This document shows positions 41,959 through 50,805 of a stretch of 64,000 nucleotides of DNA, in pieces (the stretch's first letter is position 1; each line of letters starts with the position of its first letter). Source of the DNA: UBA1952 sp965200035 (GTDB lineage: Bacteria > Bacteroidota > Bacteroidia > Chitinophagales > Chitinophagaceae); NCBI GenBank assembly GCA_965200035.1, contig OZ241334.1, forward strand, positions 4,340,001 to 4,404,000. Direction: 5' to 3'. Position numbers and translations under genes: made by a program. The notes below the pieces were generated by a model. The model had not been told where the DNA came from. It ran no database searches and saw only the letters and a list, made by a program, of their open reading frames with translations.

Positions 41959-43914
41959 TTAACCGCCAAGCTTCTCCTCCAGCTCCATGAGCTGCTCCAG
42001 AACTTTATCGTAGGTTTTGGAGAGGGCTTCGTAGCGCGCTGTTTGTTCTTTGTACTGGGCGTCCAGCTTCTGGAATTTTCCCTGATCGGCGTAGATGGCC
42101 GGGTCGCCTAGCTGCGCTTCCAGCGATTGTTTTTCTGTGGTCAGCTTGGCCATGTCGGCCTCCAGCTTTTCAAATGCTTTCTGCTGCTTCTGATGCTCTT
42201 TGCGGAGATTACGCAGCTCATCGTCCGGCATGGCCGGCTTTGGTGCCGGCTTTACTTCTGCTTTGGGTGCCGGTGCAGGAGCAGCGGGCTTTGCATTGGC
42301 GGCTTCCTTTTCTGCGCGCTCTTTCAGGAACACGTTCCATTCATTGTAAGTGCCTATGAATTCCTTGATCTTCTGATCTTCGATCCACCATATTTTATTA
42401 GCGATCTCTGAGATAAAATAACGATCGTGACTTACGGTGATGAACGTGCCATCATAGCGCTTCAGGGCTTCTACCAGCATCTCCACGCTTTGCATATCCA
42501 GGTGGTTGGTAGGCTCATCGAGCATCAGGAAGTTGGCCTTTGCCGCAATGGTCTTGGCCAGCGCTACGCGGGCTTTTTCGCCACCGCTCAGCACTTTGAT
42601 CTTCTTGAACACGTCATCGCCGCTGAACAGGAAACAGCCCAATAGCTGGCGCAATTCGAGGTCGGTCTTGCCGGTACCTGCGCGGAGCAGCTCATCCAGT
42701 ATTTCCAGCTCTACATTCAGGGCTTCCAGCTGGTGCTGGGCATAAAAGCTTTCTTCAACATTGTGCCCTTCCTTGCTTTCGCCATCAAAGGTTTCGCGGC
42801 CGGCAATGATGCGCAGGAGCGTGGACTTTCCGCGGCCATTCGCACCGATGAGCGCGATCTTATCGCCTCGTACGATCTCGCCTGTGGCATTTTCCAGTAT
42901 TACATTATCGCCAAAACGCTTGGATACATTAGTGACCGTAGAGATGATCTTGCCCGGCTGTACTTTAATATCAAAGTTGATATTCATGCGCGCCACTGAA
43001 GTATCGGGGCTTTCTATCCGCTCCAGCTTATCCAGCCGCTTAATGGCGCTTTGCGCCTGCGCCGCCTTGGTAGCCTGCGCACGGAAGCGCTCCACGAACC
43101 GCTCTTCGCGCTTGATATATTCCTGCTGGTTCTCGAATGCCCGCTGCTGCAGCACCATCCGTTCAGCCTTTTCCTTCTCGAAATAAGTATAGTTGCCGGT
43201 ATAAGGCACCAGATCGCGCTGAAACACTTCTACGATCTTGGTGACCATGCGGTCGAGAAAGAACCTATCGTGACTTACAATTACCACACTGCCGGGATAC
43301 CCGATCAGGTAGCGCTCCAGCCATTCGATAGAAGGAAGATCCAGGTGGTTGGTAGGCTCATCGAGCAGCAGCAGCTCCGGCGCCTGCAGCATCATTTTTG
43401 CCAGCAGCACGCGCATGCGCCAGCCACCCGAAAAGGTATCGTAAGGGCGGGAAAGATCTGCGGTGGAAAAGCCGAGACCTTCCAGCACTTCGGCCGTTTT
43501 GTGCTCCATTTCATAGCCGCCGGCTACTTCAAAGTCGTGCAGCAGGTGGCTGTAATCGTCGAGCAGCTTTTCATCATCCGGCTTTGCTTCCAGCTTTTGC
43601 AGGATGGTTTCCATTTTTGCCTCGATCTCCTTGGCGCGGTCGAATGCATGCATCGCCACTGCGTGAATACTGTCATCTGTAGAAAATGAAAGAAGATCCT
43701 GGTTGAAGAACCCGAGCGAAACGTCTTTGGGTTTCGAGATCGTTCCGGCATTCGGGGAATAAGCGCCGGTCATCAGGCGCAGCAAAGTTGATTTACCTGC
43801 ACCATTCGGGCCCACGAGGCCAATGCGCTCACCGACATTGATTTGCCAGTTGACATCTTCAAGGATGGTACGGGAGCCGAAATAAAAGGACAGATTCTGT
43901 AATGAAAGAAGCAT
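41959..43914 (-). CDS. ABC-F family ATPase
   Basis: 651 residues with two ABC domains and no membrane segment. Domain 1: GPNGAGKST near residue 38, signature FSGGWRMRVLLAKMML, Walker B LLLLDEPTNHLD. Domain 2: GANGRGKST near 353, LSGGEKARVALAKTI and LMLDEPTNHLD. The linker between them is long and charged; the C-terminus (from about 545) has an Ala/Pro-rich stretch then a coiled coil (LRKEHQKQQKAFEKLEADMA). ABC-F proteins act on the ribosome; subtype (Uup/YheS-like or other) is not certain. Promoter box lies 7 nt before its ATG, predicting a near-leaderless mRNA; divergent from the DUF3347 lipoprotein. Confidence 0.93.
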   Translation of the reverse strand: MLLSLQNLSFYFGSRTILEDVNWQINVGERIGLVGPNGAGKSTLLRLMTGAYSPNAGTISKPKDVSLGFFNQDLLSFSTDDSIHAVAMHAFDRAKEIEAKMETILQKLEAKPDDEKLLDDYSHLLHDFEVAGGYEMEHKTAEVLEGLGFSTADLSRPYDTFSGGWRMRVLLAKMMLQAPELLLLDEPTNHLDLPSIEWLERYLIGYPGSVVIVSHDRFFLDRMVTKIVEVFQRDLVPYTGNYTYFEKEKAERMVLQQRAFENQQEYIKREERFVERFRAQATKAAQAQSAIKRLDKLERIESPDTSVARMNINFDIKVQPGKIISTVTNVSKRFGDNVILENATGEIVRGDKIALIGANGRGKSTLLRIIAGRETFDGESKEGHNVEESFYAQHQLEALNVELEILDELLRAGTGKTDLELRQLLGCFLFSGDDVFKKIKVLSGGEKARVALAKTIAAKANFLMLDEPTNHLDMQSVEMLVEALKRYDGTFITVSHDRYFISEIANKIWWIEDQKIKEFIGTYNEWNVFLKERAEKEAANAKPAAPAPAPKAEVKPAPKPAMPDDELRNLRKEHQKQQKAFEKLEADMAKLTTEKQSLEAQLGDPAIYADQGKFQKLDAQYKEQTARYEALSKTYDKVLEQLMELEEKLGG

Positions 43915-43921
43915 AAGGCCG

Positions 43922-43929
43922 CAAATTTA
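43922..43929 (-). promoter_or_regulatory. -7 promoter box (TAAATTTG) of the ABC-F gene
   Basis: Exact TAnnTTTG on the minus strand, 7 nt before ATG 43914; no clear -33 element. Confidence 0.5.
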
Positions 43930-43960
43930 CGCTGCCAGCGTTTAGCATAGCGCATTGGCT

Positions 43961-43968
43961 TAATTTTG
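43961..43968 (+). promoter_or_regulatory. -7 promoter box (TAATTTTG) of the DUF3347 gene
   Basis: Exact TAnnTTTG, 17 nt before ATG 43986; a TTTA at 43941 is a possible -33 element. Confidence 0.55.
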
Positions 43969-43985
43969 CGGCAAATTTTAATACA

Positions 43986-44585
43986 ATGCGCTTTTCCTTC
44001 TCTCTGATCATCGTAATGACCATGATGCTGGGTGCATCCTGCAATAATGAGCCAAAAGAGCAAACAAAAACAACCAGCGCGCAGACTACCGCCGCCGTTA
44101 CCCCACCCGCACCAAAAGCGCCGACCTCTGCGCTGAATGAAAGAGGCACCAACGACCTGACGGCGCTCCTCGCGGCTTATTATGAGCTGAAAGATGCGAT
44201 GGTAGCGTCTGACACTTCGAAGGCGGATGTAGCAGCTACACGCGTGCTGAGCGCTGCCGAGACCATGAAGAACACGCTCAATACCGATACCGCGCATAAA
44301 ATGCTGGCGCCTCAGGCGGAGACGATCATGAAGCAAAGCGAGGCCATTACCGGCAGTAAAATGAATAATATAGAGCTGAAGCGCGCCTCTTTCGAGAAAG
44401 TATCGGATGCGATGTATGCGCTGCTGAAAGATGCGAAGATGGCCAATGCCGGCGTCTATCATCAGTTCTGCCCGATGGCATTTAATGAGAAAGGCGCTTA
44501 CTGGCTCAGCAATGAGGCAGAGATCAAAAATCCGTATTTTGGCAAGAATATGCTGGAATGCGGTGAGGTAAGGGATTCCCTTTAA
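43986..44585 (+). CDS. DUF3347-domain lipoprotein
   Basis: 199 residues. Signal peptide with the lipobox LGASC (Cys 19), a Thr/Pro/Ala linker, then a helical DUF3347 domain: LLAAYYELKDAMVASDTSKA, MKQSEAITGSKMNNIELKRA, and the C-terminal YHQFCPMAFNEKGAYWLS and IKNPYFGKNMLECGEV. The conserved His, two Cys and Met residues are the reason related proteins are tied to copper or other heavy-metal handling. It is followed at 53 bp by a TonB-dependent receptor, so it could supply metal handling to that receptor (inference). Confidence 0.88.
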   Translation: MRFSFSLIIVMTMMLGASCNNEPKEQTKTTSAQTTAAVTPPAPKAPTSALNERGTNDLTALLAAYYELKDAMVASDTSKADVAATRVLSAAETMKNTLNTDTAHKMLAPQAETIMKQSEAITGSKMNNIELKRASFEKVSDAMYALLKDAKMANAGVYHQFCPMAFNEKGAYWLSNEAEIKNPYFGKNMLECGEVRDSL

Positions 44586-44638
44586 GTTTTTAAACGCTGT
44601 TCCGGTTTTTGAGCCCTGCCAGCGCTGGCCTGTATTTT

Positions 44639-47005
44639 ATGAAAAATTCGACCCGTTTTTCTGTTCTGTTGCTTACCCTGCTGATGCTTCCGGCGTTTGC
44701 ATTCGCGCAAAAGCGGATTACGCTCAGCGGCTATATCCGCGACAGCCGTAGCCATGAAGCGCTCATCTCGGCGACCGTTTATATTCAGGGAATCAATGCA
44801 GGCACGCAGACCAATGCCTATGGCTTTTATTCTGTATCAGCGCCTGCCGGAAGGTATGAGGTGACCTATTCGTATGTAGGCTATGCCACCGCCAGCGATT
44901 CGCTCGACCTGAATGAAAGCAAGACTTTTAATGCAGACCTCAACAGCCAGAGCGCGTTGCAGGAAATAGAGGTAAAATCCACCCGCAGGGCAGATAATGT
45001 GAAGGGCACGGAAATGGGCACTATTTCGCTGAGCATCGACAAGATCAAGCAGCTTCCGGTGATCTTTGGGGAGACGGACATTCTGAAAACATTACAGCTC
45101 ATGCCGGGTGTGCAGAGCGCGGGCGAGGGCAACAGCGGCTTCTACGTTCGCGGCGGCGGCCCGGACCAGAACCTGATCTTGCTGGATGATGCGGTGGTCT
45201 ATAACACGGGCCATCTCTTTGGCTTTTTCTCGGTATTCAATTCTGATGCGCTGAAAAATGTAACCCTCATTAAAGGCAGTATGCCAGCCAACTACGGCGG
45301 TCGCCTGTCTTCGGTGGTGGATGTATCCATGAAAGAGGGCAATATGAAAGAATACCATGCGGATGGCGGCATTGGCCTTATAGCCTCGCGCCTTACGCTG
45401 GAGGGACCGATCAAAAAAGAGAAAGGCTCATTCATGCTATCCGGCCGCCGTACTTATATAGATGTGCTGCTGAAGCCACTGGCCAACGGCGGCTCATTCA
45501 GCGGCTCCGGCTATTACTTTTATGATGCCAACCTGAAAGCCAACTATAAGTTCAGCGATAAGGACCGCGTTTATTTAAGCGGCTATTTCGGGCGGGATAA
45601 ATTTACGTTCAACAGCAGCAACCAATCTTTTAAAGCTAAAATTCCCTGGGGCAATAGCACTGCTACCTTACGGTATAACCACCTGTTCACAGACCGGCTC
45701 TTCCTGAATACGACGCTCGTTTACAATGATTATAAATTCTCGTTTGAAGGCGAGCAGAACAATTTTGCCATCAAGCTCTCATCCGGCATCCGCGACCTGA
45801 ATGCGAAGACCGATCTGGATTATTTTACCACCAGCAATCACCATATCAAAGCAGGCGTGGCTTATACCTGGCATACGTTTACCCCCAATCAGATTTCCGG
45901 CCACTCAGACAGCACGGTATTTGAGCCGGATAATGCGCTCATCAAATATGCCCATGAAGTAAGCGCTTATGTGCTCGATGAGTTTGACCCTACACCCTGG
46001 CTGAAGGTAAATGCAGGGCTCAGGTATAGCTGGTTCGGGCAGGTTGGCCCCTATACGCGCTACACATTCGGCGCCAATGAGCAGAAGACGGACAGCCTTA
46101 TGTATACCGGCGGCAAGCTGGTGCAGGGCTATGGCGGCTTTGAGCCGAGGCTCAATATGCGCTTTGCGCTGAGCAAGAGCTCCTCCATCAAGGCCAGCAT
46201 TGTCAAGAGCTACCAATACATCCATCTGGTGAGCAACAATGGCAGCACGCTCCCTACCGATATCTGGGTGCCGAGCACGTATCTGGTGAAGCCGCAGAAC
46301 TGCTGGCAGTACAGCGTAGGCTACTTCCGCAACTGGATGGACGATATGCTGGAAACGTCTGTAGAGGTCTATTACAAAGACCTGAAAAATCAGGTGGAAT
46401 ACCGCGAAGGCTATACGCCTACCTCGCTGCGCGATGCGGAGCTGGACTTCACGTTTGGCAGCGGCAAAGCCTATGGCGCTGAGTTTTTCATCAACAAGAC
46501 GAAGGGAAAATTTACCGGCTGGATCGGCTACACGCTGGCCTGGACCTACCGCTATTTCGATCACCTGAATAATGGCAACCGCTTTCCCGCCAAGTACGAC
46601 CGGCGACACGATCTGTCCATTGTAGGTTCTTATGAGTACAGCAAGAAGTGGACATTCTCCGCAGTTTTTGTCTTCGGGTCGGGCAATGCTATTACCCTTC
46701 CTACCAATTATTATTTCATTGACGGGCAACTGGTGCAGCAATATGGTGAGCTGAATGGCTACCGCATTTTCCCGTACCACCGGCTGGACATCGCTGCGGT
46801 GTATAAGCCCAGGCCCAAACGGCCGCGCCGCTGGCAGGGAAGCTGGGCGTTCTCGATCTACAATGTATACAGCCGTCAGAATCCTTACTTCCTGTATGTA
46901 AATGTGGATGGCTCACCATCAAGCACACAGGGTGCGAATGTATCGGTGAAGCAGGTTTCCATTTTCCCTATCTTGCCAAGCATCACTTATAATTTCAGGT
47001 TCTAG
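44639..47005 (+). CDS. TonB-dependent receptor with carboxypeptidase-like N-terminal domain
   Basis: 788 residues from ATG 44639. Signal peptide FSVLLLTLLMLPAFAFAQ, a CarboxypepD_reg-like domain (LSGYIRDSRSHEALISATVY, GYAT-type end), then a plug (IGETD-like VIFGETDILKTLQLMPGVQS, FYVRGGGPDQNLILLDDAVV, GSMPANYGGRLSSVVDVSMK) and a barrel rich in aromatic strands to the C-terminal YNFRF. It imports a ligand across the outer membrane with TonB energy. It is not a SusC: there is no SusD partner. The upstream lipoprotein gene suggests metal or small-molecule uptake. The ATG at 44639 fits the signal peptide best. Confidence 0.93.
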   Translation: MKNSTRFSVLLLTLLMLPAFAFAQKRITLSGYIRDSRSHEALISATVYIQGINAGTQTNAYGFYSVSAPAGRYEVTYSYVGYATASDSLDLNESKTFNADLNSQSALQEIEVKSTRRADNVKGTEMGTISLSIDKIKQLPVIFGETDILKTLQLMPGVQSAGEGNSGFYVRGGGPDQNLILLDDAVVYNTGHLFGFFSVFNSDALKNVTLIKGSMPANYGGRLSSVVDVSMKEGNMKEYHADGGIGLIASRLTLEGPIKKEKGSFMLSGRRTYIDVLLKPLANGGSFSGSGYYFYDANLKANYKFSDKDRVYLSGYFGRDKFTFNSSNQSFKAKIPWGNSTATLRYNHLFTDRLFLNTTLVYNDYKFSFEGEQNNFAIKLSSGIRDLNAKTDLDYFTTSNHHIKAGVAYTWHTFTPNQISGHSDSTVFEPDNALIKYAHEVSAYVLDEFDPTPWLKVNAGLRYSWFGQVGPYTRYTFGANEQKTDSLMYTGGKLVQGYGGFEPRLNMRFALSKSSSIKASIVKSYQYIHLVSNNGSTLPTDIWVPSTYLVKPQNCWQYSVGYFRNWMDDMLETSVEVYYKDLKNQVEYREGYTPTSLRDAELDFTFGSGKAYGAEFFINKTKGKFTGWIGYTLAWTYRYFDHLNNGNRFPAKYDRRHDLSIVGSYEYSKKWTFSAVFVFGSGNAITLPTNYYFIDGQLVQQYGELNGYRIFPYHRLDIAAVYKPRPKRPRRWQGSWAFSIYNVYSRQNPYFLYVNVDGSPSSTQGANVSVKQVSIFPILPSITYNFRF

Positions 47006-47044
47006 AAGTATTTGTGGAACGATTTAACTGCGCAGGAAAAATAT

Positions 47045-48064
47045 ATGGTCAATGATAAGGGAGAACAGGAAGTATTGCTGAATGCGCTGGATGAGTGGCA
47101 GGAAAGCGGGCTGCTCACCGAAGAGCAGACGCAACGGCTGAAGGCTACCGTGGTGATCCATAAATCCGAGCGGCAGCAGCTGGCCAATTACTTTTTCATC
47201 ATCGCTGTATCCTGTGCATTGCTGGCTTTTGGCGCGCTCTTTCTGGATGAAAAGCTGCTGGAGAAATTACAGCGTTTTTTCCTCCTGCAAAATATCACCA
47301 TTGCCATTGGCGCGGCTTTGCTGGCCGGCCTGTGCTTCTGGCAGGCCTACAAGCGACAGCCCAAAGTATCCCATACCACTTTTGAGATCTACCTGATACC
47401 CGGCGCGCTCACCGCTATGATTTCGCTGGTTTACCTGTGCAAGGATTTTGGCAATGGCGAAGCTTACAGCATCTTCCTCGGCTTTGCTGCGCTGCTCTTT
47501 TTTGCGCTGAGCTACAGCTTTCGCAGTACCGTATTGTGGATCGGATTTATCCTGGCGGCTATGGGCTGGTATGGCGCATTCAGCTCCTCGCTCAGCCACG
47601 ATAATCTGTTTCTGGGAATGAATTATCCCGTGCGCTATGCGGTGTTCGGCGCGGCGATGCTTGGAATAGCCTATCTGCAAAAATCAATAAAGCGCCTCGC
47701 ATCCATGCACATCATCACGCTGCATGCAGGGTTGTTGATTCTTCTGACCGGCGTGTGGGGCTTATCTGTATTCGGCAACTACGGCCACCTCGATGAATGG
47801 CAGGCCGTGCGGCAAACGAAGGTGCTGGGCTATGCGATTGTCTCGGCTATCATTACCGGTAGCGTATTGCTCTGGGGCATCCGTACCGATAACCGGCCGG
47901 CACGCGATTATGGTATCCTGTTCCTGCTGCTGAACCTGTACACCCGGTATTTCGAGTATTTCTGGGAGTCGCTCAACAAGGGTTTGTCCTTTCTCATTCT
48001 CGCCTTGTCTTTCGGGCTTTTAGGCTGGTGGCTCAGCCGCAGGAAAAATACACCTGTTGCCTGA
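47045..48064 (+). CDS. DUF2157-domain multi-pass membrane protein
   Basis: 339 residues from ATG 47045. The cytoplasmic N-terminus (LLNALDEWQESGLLTEEQTQ) is the DUF2157 helix pair, followed by about nine or ten membrane spans (YFFIIAVSCALLAFGALFL onward) and a basic tail. No function is assigned to the family. A TTG at 47012 would add 11 residues; I prefer ATG 47045, which has AGGA at a suitable distance. It begins 39 bp after the TonB receptor and is probably cotranscribed. Confidence 0.82.
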   Translation: MVNDKGEQEVLLNALDEWQESGLLTEEQTQRLKATVVIHKSERQQLANYFFIIAVSCALLAFGALFLDEKLLEKLQRFFLLQNITIAIGAALLAGLCFWQAYKRQPKVSHTTFEIYLIPGALTAMISLVYLCKDFGNGEAYSIFLGFAALLFFALSYSFRSTVLWIGFILAAMGWYGAFSSSLSHDNLFLGMNYPVRYAVFGAAMLGIAYLQKSIKRLASMHIITLHAGLLILLTGVWGLSVFGNYGHLDEWQAVRQTKVLGYAIVSAIITGSVLLWGIRTDNRPARDYGILFLLLNLYTRYFEYFWESLNKGLSFLILALSFGLLGWWLSRRKNTPVA

Positions 48065-48434
48065 AATTACTTTTCCTGATTTCTTATGGAGTTTTCATGA
48101 GCAGGAACTTTGTTCGTGTAGCCTGCGATTAGCATTTATGGCTCTCCTGGCATCACTGAAGTGGAATTTTTCCAAATATCCAGGTATTTTTTCCAATGAA
48201 TGCCGAATTCGTTATTCCGCTTCATATAGACATAAATACAAGATAACCAATCGTCTAAACGATCTGCGTTATTAAGAATAAAATATTGTTTTTTAGTTAA
48301 AATATATTGCATCATTCACATTTACAATCAAATACCTCATAAATTAAACAGCTTAAGAATTTTCCTAAAAATAATTTGTTTTTTAAAAATGTTTTTCAAC
48401 CTTTATGAAAATTTCACACCAAACTTTCTAAAGA
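48065..48434. other. A+T-rich gap without gene
   Basis: A 72-codon frame beginning at 48057 overlaps the DUF2157 gene and has no supporting features. The last 130 bp before the next gene are very A+T-rich and probably hold its promoter, but no exact TAnnTTTG box is visible. Confidence 0.5.
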
Positions 48435-48983
48435 ATGAAAAAAGTCATCCAATTAGCATTCTGCGCTATGTGTTTTGCCGCCATAAACGGCCATGCACAG
48501 GTGAACCTGACCCTCAAAAAGCCACTGTCGGAAAGCGATGCCCAGCAGGTTAAAAAAATCCTCAGCACCTACGATCCGGAATCGTATCACTTTGCGACCA
48601 ACTATGTGGATAAGAAATCCGGTTCGGTGAAAAGCATGTCGGCCGGCAGAGCAAGCCTCGCATCTATCAAACAGATGGATACCAGACTGGCCAATGGCAA
48701 TACCCGCGCAGGAACGGTAAATACCAATAATATCTTTAAGACAGCCGGTACCGTAAATACCAACAACATCTTTAAGAACGCAGGAACGGTAAACACCAAC
48801 AATATCTTTAAGACAGCCGGTACCGTAAATACCAATAATATCTTCAAAAACGCAGGCACGGTAAACACCAACAATATTTTCAAGAATGCAGGCACGGTGA
48901 ATATCAACAATATCTTTAAAAATGCCAATGAAGCAGCAAATGATCTGAATCAGCTGTACAACATTCTGGCACGCTATCAGTAA
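48435..48983 (+). CDS. Secreted protein with six Asn-rich 12-residue repeats
   Basis: 182 residues. Residues 1-21 are a signal peptide (IQLAFCAMCFAAINGHAQ). Residues about 22-90 are a mixed charged region (VNLTLKKPLSESDAQQVKKI). Residues 92-163 are six perfect-length repeats of AGTVNTNNIFK(T/N) (48708-48923, 36 nt each), and the C-terminus NEAANDLNQLYNILARY is helical. The repeats differ at silent sites (AAT/AAC, ATC/ATT), so the peptide has been kept under selection. Period 12 with TVNTNNIF suggests one beta turn per repeat, as in a beta-solenoid or an amyloid-like strand stack, in which Asn ladders are typical; this is inference. Not a known family to me. Confidence 0.75.
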   Translation: MKKVIQLAFCAMCFAAINGHAQVNLTLKKPLSESDAQQVKKILSTYDPESYHFATNYVDKKSGSVKSMSAGRASLASIKQMDTRLANGNTRAGTVNTNNIFKTAGTVNTNNIFKNAGTVNTNNIFKTAGTVNTNNIFKNAGTVNTNNIFKNAGTVNINNIFKNANEAANDLNQLYNILARYQ

Positions 48984-48998
48984 TCCTTTTTTCCTTCA

Positions 48999-49035
48999 GG
49001 GACTACCCGCTTCGCTGCAGGTAGTCCCTACATTT
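48999..49035 (+). terminator. Terminator after the repeat-protein gene
   Basis: GGGACTACC/GGTAGTCCC, a perfect 9-bp stem with a 12-nt loop, followed by TACATTTTTT. It ends 15 bp before the next gene. Confidence 0.75.
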
Positions 49036-49049
49036 TTTCAGCTACCATT

Positions 49050-49544
49050 ATGTCTGTTTTTTTCAAATCGCTGAGAAGAGTGATCGTGGTGCTGCACCTC
49101 TGCATTGTGGTGATCACGGTCAGCCATTTGCATGATAAGATTCACAACCGCTTCTTTACCCCGCTCAACAATCTGTACAGCGCCTACACCAATACCAACC
49201 GCTGCTTCGGCTTCTTCGCGCCCGAGGTGTACAGCGATCTTTCCCTGAATATTACCACAGTGGATCAGAACCGCCGCAAAGCGATCTACCGGCTCTACGA
49301 TCCCAATTTTGAAACGCATGTAAGGCTGTATTCGTTCATGGGGCACTTCGGCGAGAATTATGATACTGTGCAGATGAGCCTGTTTTCCCGCTGCATAGCC
49401 CTGAAAATCTTCAACGATAATCCGGCCGTTGCCGCCGTGGATATTCATGTGGATTGGAATGTGATCCCAACCATGAGGGCAAACAATGGCGGCAAAAAGA
49501 TTGCGCATTCCCTCTTCTATGCAACCCATCTAGAACCTTTTTAA
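49050..49544 (+). CDS. Membrane-anchored protein of unknown function next to HTTM
   Basis: 164 residues. One membrane span near residues 9-27 (RVIVVLHLCIVVITVSHLH), then an exported soluble part with CFGFFAPEVYSDLSLNITTV and a paired-Cys look (residues 53 and 113). The region ends NGGKKIAHSLFYATHLEPF. The gene is 10 bp upstream of the HTTM gene and most likely encodes its partner subunit, since the last residues and spacing suggest coupling. Function unknown. Confidence 0.72.
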   Translation: MSVFFKSLRRVIVVLHLCIVVITVSHLHDKIHNRFFTPLNNLYSAYTNTNRCFGFFAPEVYSDLSLNITTVDQNRRKAIYRLYDPNFETHVRLYSFMGHFGENYDTVQMSLFSRCIALKIFNDNPAVAAVDIHVDWNVIPTMRANNGGKKIAHSLFYATHLEPF

Positions 49545-49554
49545 AGGAACGATA

Positions 49555-50499
49555 TTGAATAAGCTATTCCAGTTTCTTGAGACTCCCGCCCGCACACGGC
49601 TGCTGGCCTACTTCAGAATTGCCCTGGGTATTTTCTGCATCGTCAAGATCATCGTGCTCATACCTGTATTGAACGATTATTACGGTCAGTACGGCATCAT
49701 CCAGTGGGTAGTATCCAAGGCGGCCATCGGTCCGTACCTGCCGCACCTGGGCGATATCGATAACTTTCTGGTGCAGACTTTTAAGATCAGCGCTGAGCAA
49801 GGGTTCTACATCCTTTTCATCGGATATCTCTTTTGCCTGCTCTGCCTTGTGCTGGGCTTCCTTACCAGAATCATGGCCATCCTGTGCTGGCTTGGCCACC
49901 TTACGTGGATGAACACCGGCGGCGCATTTATGTACGGCGTGGATGTATTCACTCAGATATCGCTGTTCTACCTCCTTTTTATGCCCTGCAACAAAGCGCT
50001 GTCTGTAGATGTGCTGCTGAAGTTGGTAAAAAAGCAGGAATTTTCCGTGGCCGGCGGCATTGCCAAACGGGTTTTCCAGCTGCAGATGTGCATTATGTAT
50101 TTCTCCAGCGGCATCGAAAAAGTATCGAGCCGGCAATGGCGTACCGGTGAAGCCATGTGGCGGGCGCTTATGCTGCCAAGCTTCCGGCATTACGACTTTT
50201 CGTGGATCAGCCATTACAATTTTATTCCCTTCCTCCTGTGCTGGATGACGGTGTTCGCAGAGATAAGCTACGCGGCGCTGGTGTGGATACCCAAAGCCCG
50301 GGTAATAGCCCTCATCGCAGTATTTCTGCTGCACCTGGGCATCGGCCTGTTTCTGGGCATGTGGCTGTTCTCAATCATCATGATCCTGATCTCCCTTTTC
50401 TGCTTCGGCGAAGAATGCTATAGAGATATCAAACAAGCACAATCATCCAACTGGAATGTTAGAAGAATGAGTGCACTAAAAGCACAACAAAGCACATAA
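49555..50499 (+). CDS. HTTM-domain membrane protein (gamma-carboxylase-like)
   Basis: 314 residues with the horizontally transferred transmembrane (HTTM) pattern: LLAYFRIALGIFCIVKIIVL at the start, GFYILFIGYLFCLLCLVLGF, then a helix-turn with HLTWMNTGGAFMYGVDVFTQ and QLCIMYFSSGIEKVSSRQW. HTTM proteins resemble the membrane part of vitamin-K-dependent gamma-glutamyl carboxylase; substrates in bacteria are unknown. The start is TTG at 49555: no ATG or GTG lies near, and AAAGGA stands 7-8 nt upstream. The C-terminal residues after 300 are a basic tail. Overlaps nothing; pairs with the 49050 gene. Confidence 0.88.
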   Translation: MNKLFQFLETPARTRLLAYFRIALGIFCIVKIIVLIPVLNDYYGQYGIIQWVVSKAAIGPYLPHLGDIDNFLVQTFKISAEQGFYILFIGYLFCLLCLVLGFLTRIMAILCWLGHLTWMNTGGAFMYGVDVFTQISLFYLLFMPCNKALSVDVLLKLVKKQEFSVAGGIAKRVFQLQMCIMYFSSGIEKVSSRQWRTGEAMWRALMLPSFRHYDFSWISHYNFIPFLLCWMTVFAEISYAALVWIPKARVIALIAVFLLHLGIGLFLGMWLFSIIMILISLFCFGEECYRDIKQAQSSNWNVRRMSALKAQQST

Positions 50500-50517
50500 G
50501 TTACAGCACATAGTTTG

Positions 50518-50540
50518 CAGCGACTTGTCATTTCTGCTGT
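50518..50540. repeat. Half-copy of the dispersed repeat
   Basis: GCAGCGACTTGTCATTTCTGC is the inverted right end of the repeat seen at 41723-41819. Another fragment (TTTCTGCTTCGCAGAGAGAAA) is at 50846-50867, so the two halves lie on either side of the 21-nt array. Confidence 0.65.
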
Positions 50541-50616
50541 TTCTTTTATGCCTTATTCTTCTGCTCCAGCAAATCGCACATCCTTTATCCTGAAACAGAT
50601 AGTTTCTCCCCCATCC

Positions 50617-50805
50617 CTCAATTATTGAAGGAGCTCCCTGAACTATTGAGGAAGCTTGCAGAGCCGTTGAGGGAGCTTCAAGAGCGGCTCTTGAAACTTC
50701 AAATACGGCCTTTAAAGCTTCGGGAATGTTTCAGGAATCTTCAAGAGTGGCTCTTGAAGTTTCACATACAATGCCTGAAGCTTCAAATGGCAACCTTGTA
50801 AGTCT
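50617..50805. repeat. Second degenerate 21-nt tandem array, 9 units
   Basis: Units start at 50617, 50638, 50659, 50680, 50701, 50722, 50743, 50764 and 50785 with no indels. Consensus core is nTTGAAGCTTCn, containing the palindrome GAAGCTTC; the remainder of each unit varies. The plus strand holds an open frame without ATG whose heptads follow ExL(L/R)KLQ, and the minus strand gives EAS-type heptads broken by one TGA. Same unit length and unit number as the array at 4823-5011 but a different core. The rest of the gap 50500-50904 is the dispersed-repeat halves and nothing else. Confidence 0.85.

Noticed and set aside
48708..48923. 36-nt repeats considered as a CRISPR array
   Set aside because: Units are contiguous without spacers, in frame and coding; no cas gene is present.
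48602..48928. 108-codon minus-strand frame over the 36-nt repeats
   Set aside because: Shadow of the Asn-rich repeat protein on the other strand; the plus frame has a signal peptide and silent-site variation.
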